Position numbers and translations under genes: made by a program
The notes under the pieces: generated by a model
Told to the model about the DNA's origin: nothing
The model's input: only the letters and a program-made list of their open reading frames with translations
The model's database searches: none
Part shown: one piece after another, positions 20,930 to 31,179 of the stretch
How the letters are laid out: each line of letters opens with the position of its first letter
Position numbering within the stretch: the first letter of the stretch is position 1
DNA from: Steinernema hermaphroditum
Taxonomy: Eukaryota > Nematoda > Chromadorea > Rhabditida > Steinernematidae
Assembly (NCBI GenBank): GCA_030435675.1
Contig: CM059625.1
Coordinates: forward strand, 9,796,001-9,860,000
Direction: 5' to 3'
Length of the DNA stretch: 64,000 nt

Positions 20930-23055
20930 CTATTCACTTTTCTTTGTTTTCTTGGCGTAGTTGAGCAAGCCAGTGCCCTGACCAATAAGGTACTCCAAGC
21001 GCATATTTAGACGGCAGAACTCAAACAGGAAGTCGTAGCTGACGCGATGACGATAGACGCCATGGGGCTCCAGCTTTTGGCGGAGAGCTTCGGTGGCCTT
21101 CATAAGGTGATAGTGAGGGATTTTAGTGAAGAACAGGTGGTGGGCAACATGACCATCGGTGATATGGTGCATCAGTTGGTCAATTCCGAAACCGTAGGGA
21201 CTGAAACAGTTTCAGTTAAGTGCGAGACGTTCTTAAGCGTATCTACCGATCAATCGTCTGCACTTGTCCACGAACGTATCCCCAAGTGCCGTCTTCGTAA
21301 ACGTTGATGTCGTCGGTCTGGTGCTGCAGATAGGTGACCATGGTCAACCAGAATCCTTGGCAGAGCACAGGCATCACGTAAAACTTTCCGTAGGTGAAGA
21401 GGTCGTATCCGCAAAGGACAAAAGCGACCTGAGTAGTACCGCCGTTTCAGAATCAAGGAAAAAATGAAACTTACGTAAGCGGAAAACGCACAAGCAAGTC
21501 CACTGACAACGCACTGAATACGCTCTTTGGTGTTCGTGAAAAGTGAGCTTGTTGGCCAGAAGTGGCTGCCATCAGTAACTCCTCCGAATGTGTACATGAC
21601 CCAGCTAAACATCATCTCCTGACATAATGATCCACAGAGCAAATTGACTAACCGAATAAGAGCAGTGATAGGGTTGTTGGCGTACATCTTCTGTCCCCAT
21701 CCCCACTCGCCGTAGACATCCTCGGTGATCCAGGGGTGACCGCGATCCTTCGTGAGATGGCCCGTGTAAGTGTGGTGCTGTCGGTGCGACTTCTGCCATG
21801 GCCAATAAGGAGCCAAGATGGGAGCATGTGCAATGTGTCCGCAAATGTCATTCACCCAGGTGTAGTTTGAGAACGTTCCGTGTCCACAATCGTGACCGAC
21901 AACGAAAAGGGCGAATCCGAACATTCCCATCAAGAAGTACCTATAAGATACGATTCTCAACAACGTCTTCTTATGTAATACTATCGAAGGAAATGGTTAT
22001 GTCTGGTGAAGTTTTGTTTGCACATTATGACTGGTTGCTGTATATGTCCACTCTAGGTACCGCTCTTTATATGGAACTTGTTCACAGTTCAAAAAGTTTG
22101 CTATTGTCTTTTTTGTCTATGTTGAAGTAGTGCCAGTAAATGCGATTCTGCTTGAGCGAAAACTAAATTGTACTTCGAATTTTTGGCGGTGCAAAATCTG
22201 TTTCGATCAATAACCTGTATTTTTTGTCTTTTGCTAATTAACTCGAATGTGTTTTTCAACTACGTCCTGTTTTCATTTGACTTCTATAAAGTTCGTTTTA
22301 CATCTCACACGTACTTTGGAATGCCCACCAAGTGTCATTCTATGTGTGGCAAAAACTACACTTCTACATCATGGTGCATGTCAATCTTCGTCTGCAATTG
22401 TGTGATCACTGTCGCCCCCCTAAGCAGAAAATCAGACCACTTTCGGTTATCAGTGGACCATCCGTCTGTCTACTTCGTACCCGACAAAAGGGTACTTCTT
22501 TTCAACATCAAAAAAGCCCGCGAATTGACGTGCAATTTCCACTTAGTGATTAATGTGCGCGTAAAAAGGAAATGTTTTCTATTATGGCTGGGCACCATTC
22601 TTCGCTCTCCGGGCACCACCTAACAAAATGCTTTTTTTGCAAATGCTTTTTGCGAGCTGTGTTGAAGTGACAGTTCTGTTCAGTCGGATTAGCGGCAGTT
22701 GTTAGCAAAGGCAGCTTACCAGAATACGAGACCGGCAATACCAAAAACTTCAAAGTACGGCTCAACGTAGTACATGCCGGCAAGCGCGCAGAGATCCCAC
22801 ACAAGGTACGCCATGGAGACGGGAAGCGATTTCTCGAAGCACTCCTTAGGGATGCAGTTCAGCAGTTCCTGGTAAGAGGGCAATTCCTAAAGAATTGTGA
22901 GTTATTCGATGTTTGCAAGGATACGGTACCTTTTGAGTCTGGACCGCAGGAGTCTTCGACTCAACCTTCTCACTCTTCACTGAATCCGCTGCTTTAAGGG
23001 AAGGCTCAAGATGAGCAGCCTGAGTGTCAACATCGCTGGGGCATGTTGGCGGCAT
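20930..23055 (-). CDS. fat-2: Membrane fatty-acid desaturase of FAT-1/FAT-2 (delta-12/omega-3) type
   Basis: ER-membrane di-iron desaturase that makes polyunsaturated fatty acids. Seen: ATG at 23055 and a Lys/Glu/Ala-rich leader of about 50 residues. Next come ELPSYQELLNCIPKECF and the hydrophobic segment YLVWDLCALAGMYYVEPYF, then an intron of about 750 nt. The exon at 21957 holds His box 1 (VVGHDCGHGTF) and box 2 (WQKSHRQHHTYTGH). A 48-nt intron near 21605-21652 joins ALIR to WVMYTFGG, followed by DGSHFWPTSSLF. The next exon has VTYLQHQTDDINVYE and WGYVRGQVQTID. The last exon has MHHITDGHVAHHLFFTKIPH, which is box 3, and it stops at 20930. The HDCGH and HRQHH boxes and CGHIAHAPILAP match FAT-2 better than FAT-1. 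The leader and the MHHITDGHVAHH stretch resemble FAT-1. The symbol is my best guess; the reaction position cannot be fixed from sequence. Confidence 0.9.
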
Positions 23056-23656
23056 TGTTACAGGCTGGTGACCCCGTTTGAAACGTTAAAATCTGAAAAT
23101 TTGAACATGATAGTTATAGTCCGAAAAATATACGAGAGCAGAGCACATTGACATTGAACGCTCATTGCGCTAAGGGTCTCGGAAGACAAGTGGGGTTGCG
23201 CGTCTGAAGAAGAGACAGTGACTAGAAGGAAAAGTGCAAAAAAGCGGCGTACGAAACGGCTGCCGCTGCGGTTGTGTGTCTGCCGAGACGGCTTCCACCA
23301 CCCAGTGTGCGCTGGAGATAGCGAAAGGATCGGCGAGGGGCGGCCAGTGGACGGAATAAAAGAGAAGTTCATGTTGGGGACGTGCAAAGTACAGTGAAGC
23401 GTCTGGCGGTTGCGCGCGTCTCTGTTCTTTGCTTCTCCGCCGCTGGAGGCCGCACGGCACGCAACTAATATGGGATCAGCTCTCGCGGTACCAGACTGAA
23501 AGGGGCGTTTTGTGGTTGCCACGACGATATCGAAACCCTTAGGTACAAACGCCTATCTCCCTTCAACATGGTTTATTCTCCTGGTTACGAGGTTATGTAC
23601 AAATGAATATCCATGAAAGAAAGCGAAAGGCAAGGCCGCTCCAAAAAGTAAAGCCG

Positions 23657-26600
23657 TCAGTTTGTGTTGCGGACGGCAATTTTCATTTTCATCGCCATTT
23701 CCCGAACCTCCTAAAGAAAAGAAGTTAATTAACAACCTGGGAAAGCGAGGAGAAACGGGCTTGTTTACCTCATAGATATGAACCCCGGCCACTTCAAGAG
23801 TTTCGTATTCGGTCATCCAATGTCTGGCCGCCTCGTAATTGTGCTGTTTGTACTCCAAAACAGCCAGATTCAACCGAATTTGAGCATTGTTGTTTTTGTC
23901 GACATGAATAGCCTTCAGATAGGCCTTCCGCGCGTTCTCGAAATCGTTCAGGTTCGTCAAAACAACTGAGACAGTCACTATTTAGTTTTTTTGTTCACAG
24001 AATTTGGCCTTACTGGCTAGCGTCATGTACGTCGTTGAGGCTTTCGGATTGATGTTGATTGCGGCCGACAAGAAGTGGTATGCGGAAGCGTATTGCAACA
24101 TGGCGTTGTGAGCGAGGCCCAGATTGTGCAGAACCTTCCAATCTAGAGGGTTCAAGTAATTGGCCCTTTTCAAACAGCTGATGCAGGCAACAAGTTTCTT
24201 CTTTCCGTAGAAACACATTCCTATGTTGTTCCACAGCGCTGCATTGTAATCGCAATCTTCGGCAGCCACTCTAAACGGTTTTGAAAGGGTGCGCGCGTTT
24301 GCCGCCATCGGTCAACCTGTATTTGTTGAGAGCCACGTCGTAGTCTCCATGAATTTGAATGATGTAGCCTGCACCTAAGATACTTGGTACATGAGCGTTG
24401 TCGTAGGTCAAGGCTCGTCCAAACATCGAAAACGCCTGCTCTTCGCTGTCAGTTCTGAGATAGAGAACTCCGAGATTCGCATGAACATCTAAGTTTTCTG
24501 GTTCGATCTGCAAAGTGATGAATGACATGGCTGCGTCGAATGAAATGGTTTTTATAAGCATTGGAGGGACACTGAAACTGGTGGCAGCGTAGCGTCCCCT
24601 GTGTACTTTGATACCACATGGAATGAGTGAAGTGGAAACTTCTTTAAAAGAAGGAGCAAAGTGTAAAGTTGCGTTTCGAAACTGATACGAAAAGTAAGGA
24701 AAGATGGAACGTGCGATAAACGCTCTTTCATCATGAAATCCAATTCGCAGAGACGGCACTTCTTGAATGGGCGCTGTCAGGGGAAAGCTTTCCATAGCTG
24801 TCAAGCTCGGAACAATATGCAAGAAGGGAAAAACAAAGATACGCTACCGCATATCGGTTCTCTAGCATCCTTTATGTAATTCAAGAAAAGGTTGCAAGAA
24901 TATCGGTCACATCAGCTTTATGAATGCGTGCGATGCGGTGTAGATGCGTGCACAGAAATAATTTGCAGAGACAAGGTCTACTTTATCGTCGTCTGTTATC
25001 ACAGTTATAAAGCGTTGTTTGTTGCATGGTACCGAAAATGATGGCAATGGTATAAATTCCAATAAAATTCTAAATTCTGATGGTCTAAACCACAATAATC
25101 GGCGGAGGATCGTTCATTAGTGGAGGTGTCACGAATGGTTGAATCAGTATTCGTACTCGATTGAGACCACCACCAGCGAATTACAGAAAAACGAAATTTC
25201 GAGAAAGATGTAGTTTTGTGCGGAATGAAGAAACACCCTAAGACTAATTCGTTGCGACTATCCTAAGCGCAACGAACGAACTAAGAGACACATGTGAATC
25301 TCCAATTGCATTCTATTACCTATGAATGGAAAACGTTGCCTTATCTATTGGGTTCCTTGAAAATGACGCTTTTTTTATTTTGCGTTTAATTTCGCACTAT
25401 GTCATGCTAGGACAAGAGGGGTTACTGCGTTCGTATGAGTGATTGATTGTGTCCCTAGGCTATGCGTTCCGATGCCCCTTCTGCGTGTTCTGCGCTTTCT
25501 TTGAACTACTTCATATCCATGGTCCACACAGCACCACCTGGAGATCCGGAACACCAAACCTTTAATGACCCTTCCAAGGAACTGCATATTTACTTTAGCA
25601 ATGCTTACAGGACGCACAAACGAAAAAAAAAACTTCGAAACGCACATGCCGGTTTTTTCTTGTAACACAGTGGGAGCAAATTCCAAGAAGATTAAAAATT
25701 CAGTCAAAGAGCGGTTATCTCCATAGGAACTAAACTTTTTTCCTGATTTAACTAAGGGCGTATAGACAACATGTGCCACACTGACTGATGTTCCGATGCC
25801 CTAAGCTACATGTGAACAATTGGAAGCTCCGATTTCCCATCACTATACCGACCCCCTGATCCGCAAGCGCATCTTATTCACCTCTGCATTTATCTGAATT
25901 TCCAAAGGACAATCTTTGATCTTATTTTGCTTGACTGCTGAAGTCAACAGGGTGTAGCTATGTGATCCACAGGACTGCTTGAGGATATGGATCAGGAAGA
26001 GAAGCCAAAGATTGAGTTGTGGTCAGAACTAGGCCAAAAAGAGATGCTTCACTGTATTATATGCAACATTATAGAAGGACGCGGACGAAAAGTGTTCGTT
26101 GGATAAAGCAACCCCTCAGCTGGGCATGTAGTTTGCGGTAGATATGTAGATAAAGCTCTTTTTCTTATTCATAAGACAGGAACTAGGAACCGGTTTGATT
26201 GTTTTACCGGGCCCAGCGGAAGTAACCAATGTTTCATATTTTAGATTTCCCTCAAAACCGCTACTCATCTTCAGCTGGGACATTTATTATGTGTGTAGGC
26301 CATTTTCAATGTGCCAACCCAATACTTATACTCGTCAGGGGACCCATAAAAGAAAAGTGCGTTCATTCAACCGGAAAAGGTTTTCAAAACGTACCTTATA
26401 GATAGGAACAGTAAAAGACAAATTTGCTACAAGGGTTAAAATGCTGACATTACCCCAATCACTGTCTTGTAGGCCTCGATCGCAGGGTAAATCTTCCCTG
26501 CCTGAGTAGATAGCTTGGCTGTAAAAGAGGTTATGTCGGCGTACTTGTCCTTATCAGGACACGCAGCAAGGACCTCTTGGGCCTAGAAAGTTCAGTCCCT

Positions 26601-27326
26601 CATCGTCCGCATCATTCATTCCCACCTTCTCAATGTTGCGGACGCTGTCGGAGTCAAGATGGTAGACAGCCATTGCCTTCCAGTAATAGGCTTTCTGACA
26701 TAAAAGATTCAATGAATACCCAGTGACTGCTTACCCAGCCTTTCGGGTTAATCTCAATTGCTTTCGAGAAGAGCTCTTCAGCGACTTTGTGCTGACCTTG
26801 CAAGAAATGCACGCGACCGACGTCCAAATAATGCCTGAAAAAAATATGAATGCTCTTGAACATTATATCCATTTACTTCGCAGAGGATCTATTCAGGCTG
26901 CTGGCTTTTTCGAACCACATCAAGGCGCCAGGCAGATCGCCCAGTTCCTTCGAAATCATTCCTCGAATGTGAGCGGCAAACTCGCATTCGTCTCTTGTAT
27001 TATCGGGCATTTCCTGAATTATAGTTCTGTTATCTGCGATCAGGTCCTTTTCTCACATTAATTGTTGACAAACAACTTTCGAAGTCACGTCTGACGTAAG
27101 CCAGGTGCAAATGATGATTTTTGGCATCAAACGGAACTATTTCGGCCGCCCTCATGCGTTGCTCATGTGTCCTGATGACACTTTGGATGTCCTCCTCACT
27201 CGACCTGTTCTTGTCGGAGTCGCTGGTGTGATCCGAAGGCTGCTTTGCCTGTTCTGCGGGAAATTGTCCTTCAGTGATGTCGATGGACTCAAGTGCTGTA
27301 TTCGATCCGATGTCTACGTTGGACAT
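23657..27326 (-). CDS. bbs-4: Bardet-Biedl syndrome 4 protein (BBSome TPR subunit)
   Basis: TPR subunit of the BBSome, which works with intraflagellar transport in sensory cilia. Seen: ATG at 27326 a few bases after ATTTTAG (likely trans-splice acceptor). The N-terminus is acidic and disordered. TPR units follow: [73 protein letters not shown], then a 1.9-kb intron, then [19 protein letters not shown]. Next come [66 protein letters not shown] and [17 protein letters not shown]. The last exons give [19 protein letters not shown] and a short tail ([11 protein letters not shown]), stopping at 23657. The NYL-P-DWK and LSAAIN motifs are diagnostic of BBS4. The join across the long intron is phase 0 and matches the human order with no gap. 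TTTATT at about 23570 is the likely polyA signal. See findings for an X-box upstream. Confidence 0.92.
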
Positions 27327-27457
27327 GCTCCCTAAAATACCAGCTACAATGACAAATTTAATCGGAAATGAGCAAATAACAATCTAACTACAATCGAAGA
27401 TAAGCGTTTCGTGGACAGCTCCAGGCTTGAGTACTGCTAATCTAGATTGAACAAGCC

Positions 27458-27472
27458 GTTGCTAAGGGATAC
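27458..27472. promoter_or_regulatory. Candidate RFX/DAF-19 X-box upstream of bbs-4
   Basis: The site reads GTTGCTAAGGGATAC on the plus strand, an imperfect inverted repeat about 130 bp upstream of the bbs-4 ATG. On the minus strand, TT-AGCAAC is a perfect WW plus RRNRAC half of the X-box consensus. The other half (GTATCC) matches only if one base of extra spacing is allowed. Known: worm BBS genes are switched on in ciliated neurons by DAF-19 through X-boxes about 60-200 bp upstream of the ATG. Position and gene identity support the call; the imperfect half keeps it tentative. Confidence 0.45.
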
Positions 27473-28235
27473 GTGGAGTGCTGAATAAACGCCCACCCCG
27501 ATGAGCACGGCAAAAGCGTACCTTTCAGCAGTCCACATGCAATATAGTGACAATGTTGTTAACAATTAATTAAGCATGTATTGTCTTCAGTCTGTCAATT
27601 TTTTGTGGAAGTCCATTTTCAGAATACATTACTTTTCGTGCGCAAGTGTACACTGTCCTCTGTTTTGTGTCTAGACCAGATCGTTGTTTGCTGCGAGCAT
27701 CGGCGATGAATGCATGGCAGAATTGTCAAAAGTCGCTCGCCAAATTTGGATAGGAAACGGTCTAACAGAGCGTTGTTGTTTGTTTGTTTCAAGATTTCAG
27801 CGGCCGCCGCAGGAGAATTCAGAACGGGCGCACGTCGTTGTCGGTTTGGCTGTCACCCTCGCGCCCGAGCGATTGTCTGACCCTCTCTGGAAGGCACAAC
27901 ATTTCGTCCGCCGGCAACCTTCACTTTGCGGGCAACTACTCGCCGGCTTGTTCATTCGTTCCATCCCTTCTCTCCCATTGGCGCCAACACAGAAGAAGAT
28001 GCACCCGCACGCGATTCTGCACATCTCCTGCCACTTATCCGCTATCGCCGTCCGCTCGACTGTAGTTTACCTGTCAGCAATCTGTAACGACGACGCTCAC
28101 GACCAACGGTCCCATTTACACGAACCGTTTTGACGTTCAACGCTGTCGTGGTTTTAAGTTCTGCATGTGCTACTGTAATTTATTCGAGACGGATGACTCA
28201 TTAAGCGGGCTCTTATGTTTTCAATTTGAAACAAT

Positions 28236-28249
28236 CTGGAACATTCCAG
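28236..28249. promoter_or_regulatory. Heat-shock-element-like motif upstream of the small HSP
   Basis: CTGGAACATTCCAG contains the GAA-nn-TTC core of a heat shock element inside a near-palindrome. It lies about 755 bp upstream of the HSP start. A second TTCnnGAA unit (TTCTCGAA) occurs at about 28507. Typical HSEs need three or more units, so these are weak matches and function is inferred. Confidence 0.25.
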
Positions 28250-29002
28250 TACGGGGGCGTTTGCGAAATGCACCCTCTAAATAAAAGGCAAATGCAGAGC
28301 GTCGAAGGCACTCGCCGTCTCGCCTCACACTTTCCGTGTGCGAGGTGTACAGTTCTTCCGAAAAAGATGTTTTCGCTTTCGCCATCTGTGTTTCCCTTCC
28401 TCGCAGGAAGCGATAAAAGCTAGGACGGCCCTCTTAAAGTATACTATTTCCCACACTCACTCAGCAAACATTTTCACATTAGAATATGCATATCCCAGGC
28501 GCACTCTTCTCGAACGCAACGTATCCTTTTTATTTTCCTCTCGGTCTCGTACACCGTCCTTTACGCTTGAGCTCTTTCTCGCGCACAGTTCGAAAACCTG
28601 TAGTTTACCTAGGCTTTCGTCTGCTTCTCCCTGTCACGGTTCAGCGAAGATAATCGATGGAGAGTGGGTGTAAGTGTAAGCGTGCGAGGGCAGCCGCCCT
28701 CCTACCATACGGCCCTTTTGATCACCCCCTGCAAGTGCCATTTGCCCGTTCCGATATGCGTTCAGAGCTCTTCGGGACTCGTTTGCGCTAATTTCAGACA
28801 AAACGTGGCTGTAAACTCTCGACGTGTTAATTGATGTGCTTTTGATGTTTTTGCGCAGGCCCTTCAGAGGACGGTGGGTTACATCGTAGTTTCCTCCTGA
28901 GGCAAGAGGCGGCTCAAATTTTCCATATGCTAATGAGGCGCAAGACGCGCTCGCCGTGTGTAATCGTCCGTCATGAAATGATTTACAAATGGTTTCTATC
29001 AG

Positions 29003-29729
29003 ATGAACCGCGAGAAGAAGATCGACGTTGCTCGCAGCAACTATTCGGTTATCGACAACGAGTTCGACAACATGCGCGATCGTTTCGAAAGCGAAATGCG
29101 ACGGGTGGAGGAAGAGATGCAGCGACTGCGACGAGAATTCGAAGGTGCAATCCTTTTCTAGGGTATTCGGTCTTGTACACTGTTTTCTAGGACATTCAGG
29201 ACCGTCGCACACTGGAGGACAATCGCGCATCGAATCGGCTCGTTCTTATGACCGTCAGTACAATACAAGCGAACGTCCTTTCGGTACGACTGAATGTACT
29301 ATTAAACAATTTTGATGTGTCATCTTTTCAGAAAGGCCAGCGTACAGTACCGACCTTATGACCACGCGGCCCGTGTACGATCCCTATTTGGACAATCTGA
29401 AAAGCCCCCTGATTAAAGACGAGAGTGACGGCAAAACTCTTCGTCTCCGCTTTGATGTGGCTCAGTACAAACCAGAGGAGGTGACTGTGAAAACTGTGGA
29501 CAACAGGTTGCTTGTTCATGCGAAGCATGAAGAAAAGACCCCACAAAGAACGGTTTACCGCGAGTACAACCAGGTGCGTACAAAAAGACCTTGTGACGAC
29601 TGAGAGCTTTCTTTAAAGGAATTCATGTTGCCGCGTGGAACGAACCCCGAAACGATCAGCAGCACTCTGAGTACCGACGGAGTGCTAACGGTGGAAGCGC
29701 CGCTTCCGCAGCTCGCCATTCAGCACTAA
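29003..29729 (+). CDS. hsp-25: Small heat shock protein (alpha-crystallin domain), HSP-25 type
   Basis: ATP-independent chaperone of about 195 residues. Seen: ATG at 29003 immediately after CTATCAG, a likely trans-splice acceptor. There are four exons: 29003-29144, 29191-29283, 29332-29573 and 29619-29729, with all joins in phase. The N-terminus is a charged helix (FESEMRRVEEEMQRLRREFE). A Ser/Tyr/Arg-rich linker and DPYLDNLKSPLIKDESDGK follow. The alpha-crystallin domain is LRLRFDVAQYKPEEVTVKTV, NRLLVHAKHEEK, then YREYNQ-EFMLPRGTNPETIS with the conserved STDGVLTVEAPLPQ. It ends QLAIQH, a short IxI-like tail. Known: C. elegans HSP-25 is a muscle dense-body and M-line protein related to vertebrate HSPB-type sHSPs, and the DESDGK/HEEKTPQR/STDGVLTVEAPLPQ pattern fits it. 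AATAAA at 29901 closes the transcript. Confidence 0.9.
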
Positions 29730-30829
29730 TCACTTCAGTCCACTTGGTACAACGGCGTATTTGCATAATTTGCCCGAGATGAGCCTCGTCACGGTGCATC
29801 TGTCCCTAACCGTTTGGCCTATCTGCTTCGCGAGTAACTTCTTTTGGCCTTATTCTTCAGATTCCCCCTACAACCTTCTAATAATTTGTATTTGAATTGA
29901 AATAAAGACGGCGATTTATAATCAAATCAAAGGCTAGATTATGTTTTGCGTATATGAATGGTAAAGGAAGAAAGAGAGTTTGTCGGTGTAAACATATCAG
30001 CAAGCTGAAGCAAGAGCTACAGATACAGCCTCTATTCTCTGTAATGGTAGATCATCTGTGAAGTAATACTTATGCAAGAAACACTTTCCTTCTTGTTGAT
30101 GATCTTTGAAAGTCGATTTCTTAAAAATGATTAGCTAAATATTTCATGACATTGGATGGTTCTAAAATTGTTGTTGCGAACTATTAATTTCTGTGGAGCA
30201 CGCGCTTTCGTGTTTATAGCTTGTACTGAAATGTTTGTTGTCAATAAACGGTGCTTCTTTCTCATCAGGCAAGGCAACAGCGGGAGCATCCTGTCTCACT
30301 TACCGTTCATCCTATTCGAACAATCACGCCTGAAAAGCGGTAGCGTAGTAAAAAGGGTCGCATTTTACGCGTTGAAAACATAAAAATGACTATAAAAATG
30401 TAAAAAAAACTATAAAAATGATCGGCGTTTGTTCACTTTATTCCATTTTCAAAGGGTATCGGTGCTATCGCTGGGCACTGAATTATGGATGAAGGGCGAA
30501 ATGTGACTTTCGTTCTATCGCTACCCATTCAGACACAAATCGTCTTCCGCGTTGTCGTTTTTTTAGCGCCGCATGCTAGGACACTTCATAACAGTGCAGT
30601 TGTGAGAGGTTTTCAAAATGACTGAAAAATAATCGGGTTACCACAAACAATTTCATGCATCACTTTTTTTTGCCTGACCGTGAAACCTTTTCCTGTTTGA
30701 CTACCGAATGTCCATCATGCTCTGTCGTCTTTATGTAGACCGTAAAGGACGGAGGGCCATGAACGTATATGGATTTTCCCTAAGCCTGTGCTAAAATTAC
30801 ATGTTTTGCTTATTACCAACCAATCACGA
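29730..30829. other. Intergenic: HSP 3'UTR and AT-rich spacer
   Basis: An AATAAA at 29901-29906 ends the HSP mRNA. 30385-30425 is low-complexity, repeating a short unit (ACTATAAAAATG) twice. No coding frame is supported. Confidence 0.55.
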
Positions 30830-30960
30830 TTAATTATTATTTACGGCGATTGACTTTACGCAGAAAGGGATTAGTGAAATCAATTTATATGAAAGCGCAG
30901 AAATATAAACAAATTTGTACAACAAATGTGGATTGCAACACCGACTCACGTGAAAGGAAG

Positions 30961-31172
30961 CTACAGCAATCGGATCAGCAAAATATGCCACAAGCAGTTC
31001 ACGTGAGAGGTGAGTTTCAAACCTAGAAGATTCGGAGGAAATGTGCCATTGCAATTGGCAGCACGTTTTGCAAACAGTTCATCCGTGAATCTATCAATGT
31101 GTAGTTTGTAGAGGTTGTATACACTGAACATTAAAGGCTCTCCTTCTGCAAGCCCTGACATTTTGGGATACA
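30961..31172 (-). CDS. Putative orphan exon, minus strand
   Basis: After a plausible acceptor (TTTACCACAG, about 31187-31178), the minus strand reads LYPKMSGLAEGEPLMFSVYN, LYKLHIDRFTDELFAKRAAN and CNGTFPPNLL. A possible donor (CTAG|GTTTGA) follows. The codon pattern and amphipathic helix look coding, and there is no comparable frame on the other strand. I do not recognise the family and found no convincing partner exons. It could be one exon of a small gene or a relic. Confidence 0.35.
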
Positions 31173-31179
31173 ACCTGTG

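Larger units (their letters stand above)
27327..29002. other. Divergent promoter region between bbs-4 (-) and the small HSP (+)
   Basis: 1.7 kb between two divergent genes. It holds an RFX/X-box-like site (27458-27472) near bbs-4 and two heat-shock-element-like motifs on the HSP side (28236-28249 and about 28505-28515). The large frames at 27684-28133 (+) and 28634-29230 (-) have no domain; the latter is partly a shadow of the HSP first exon. Confidence 0.5.

Noticed and set aside
21605..21655. Reading straight through the desaturase at this point (the frame stays open)
   Set aside because: The 12 extra codons plus a changed residue break the conserved LR-W...DGSHFWP spacing. Removing a 48-nt GT-AG intron restores it exactly.
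24540..26450. A missing BBS4 exon inside the long intron
   Set aside because: AYKTVIG joins IEPENLDV in phase 0 and matches the known BBS4 order without a gap, so no exon is needed.
28634..29230. 198-codon minus-strand open frame
   Set aside because: It overlaps the first HSP exon on the opposite strand and has no domain. It is an antisense shadow.
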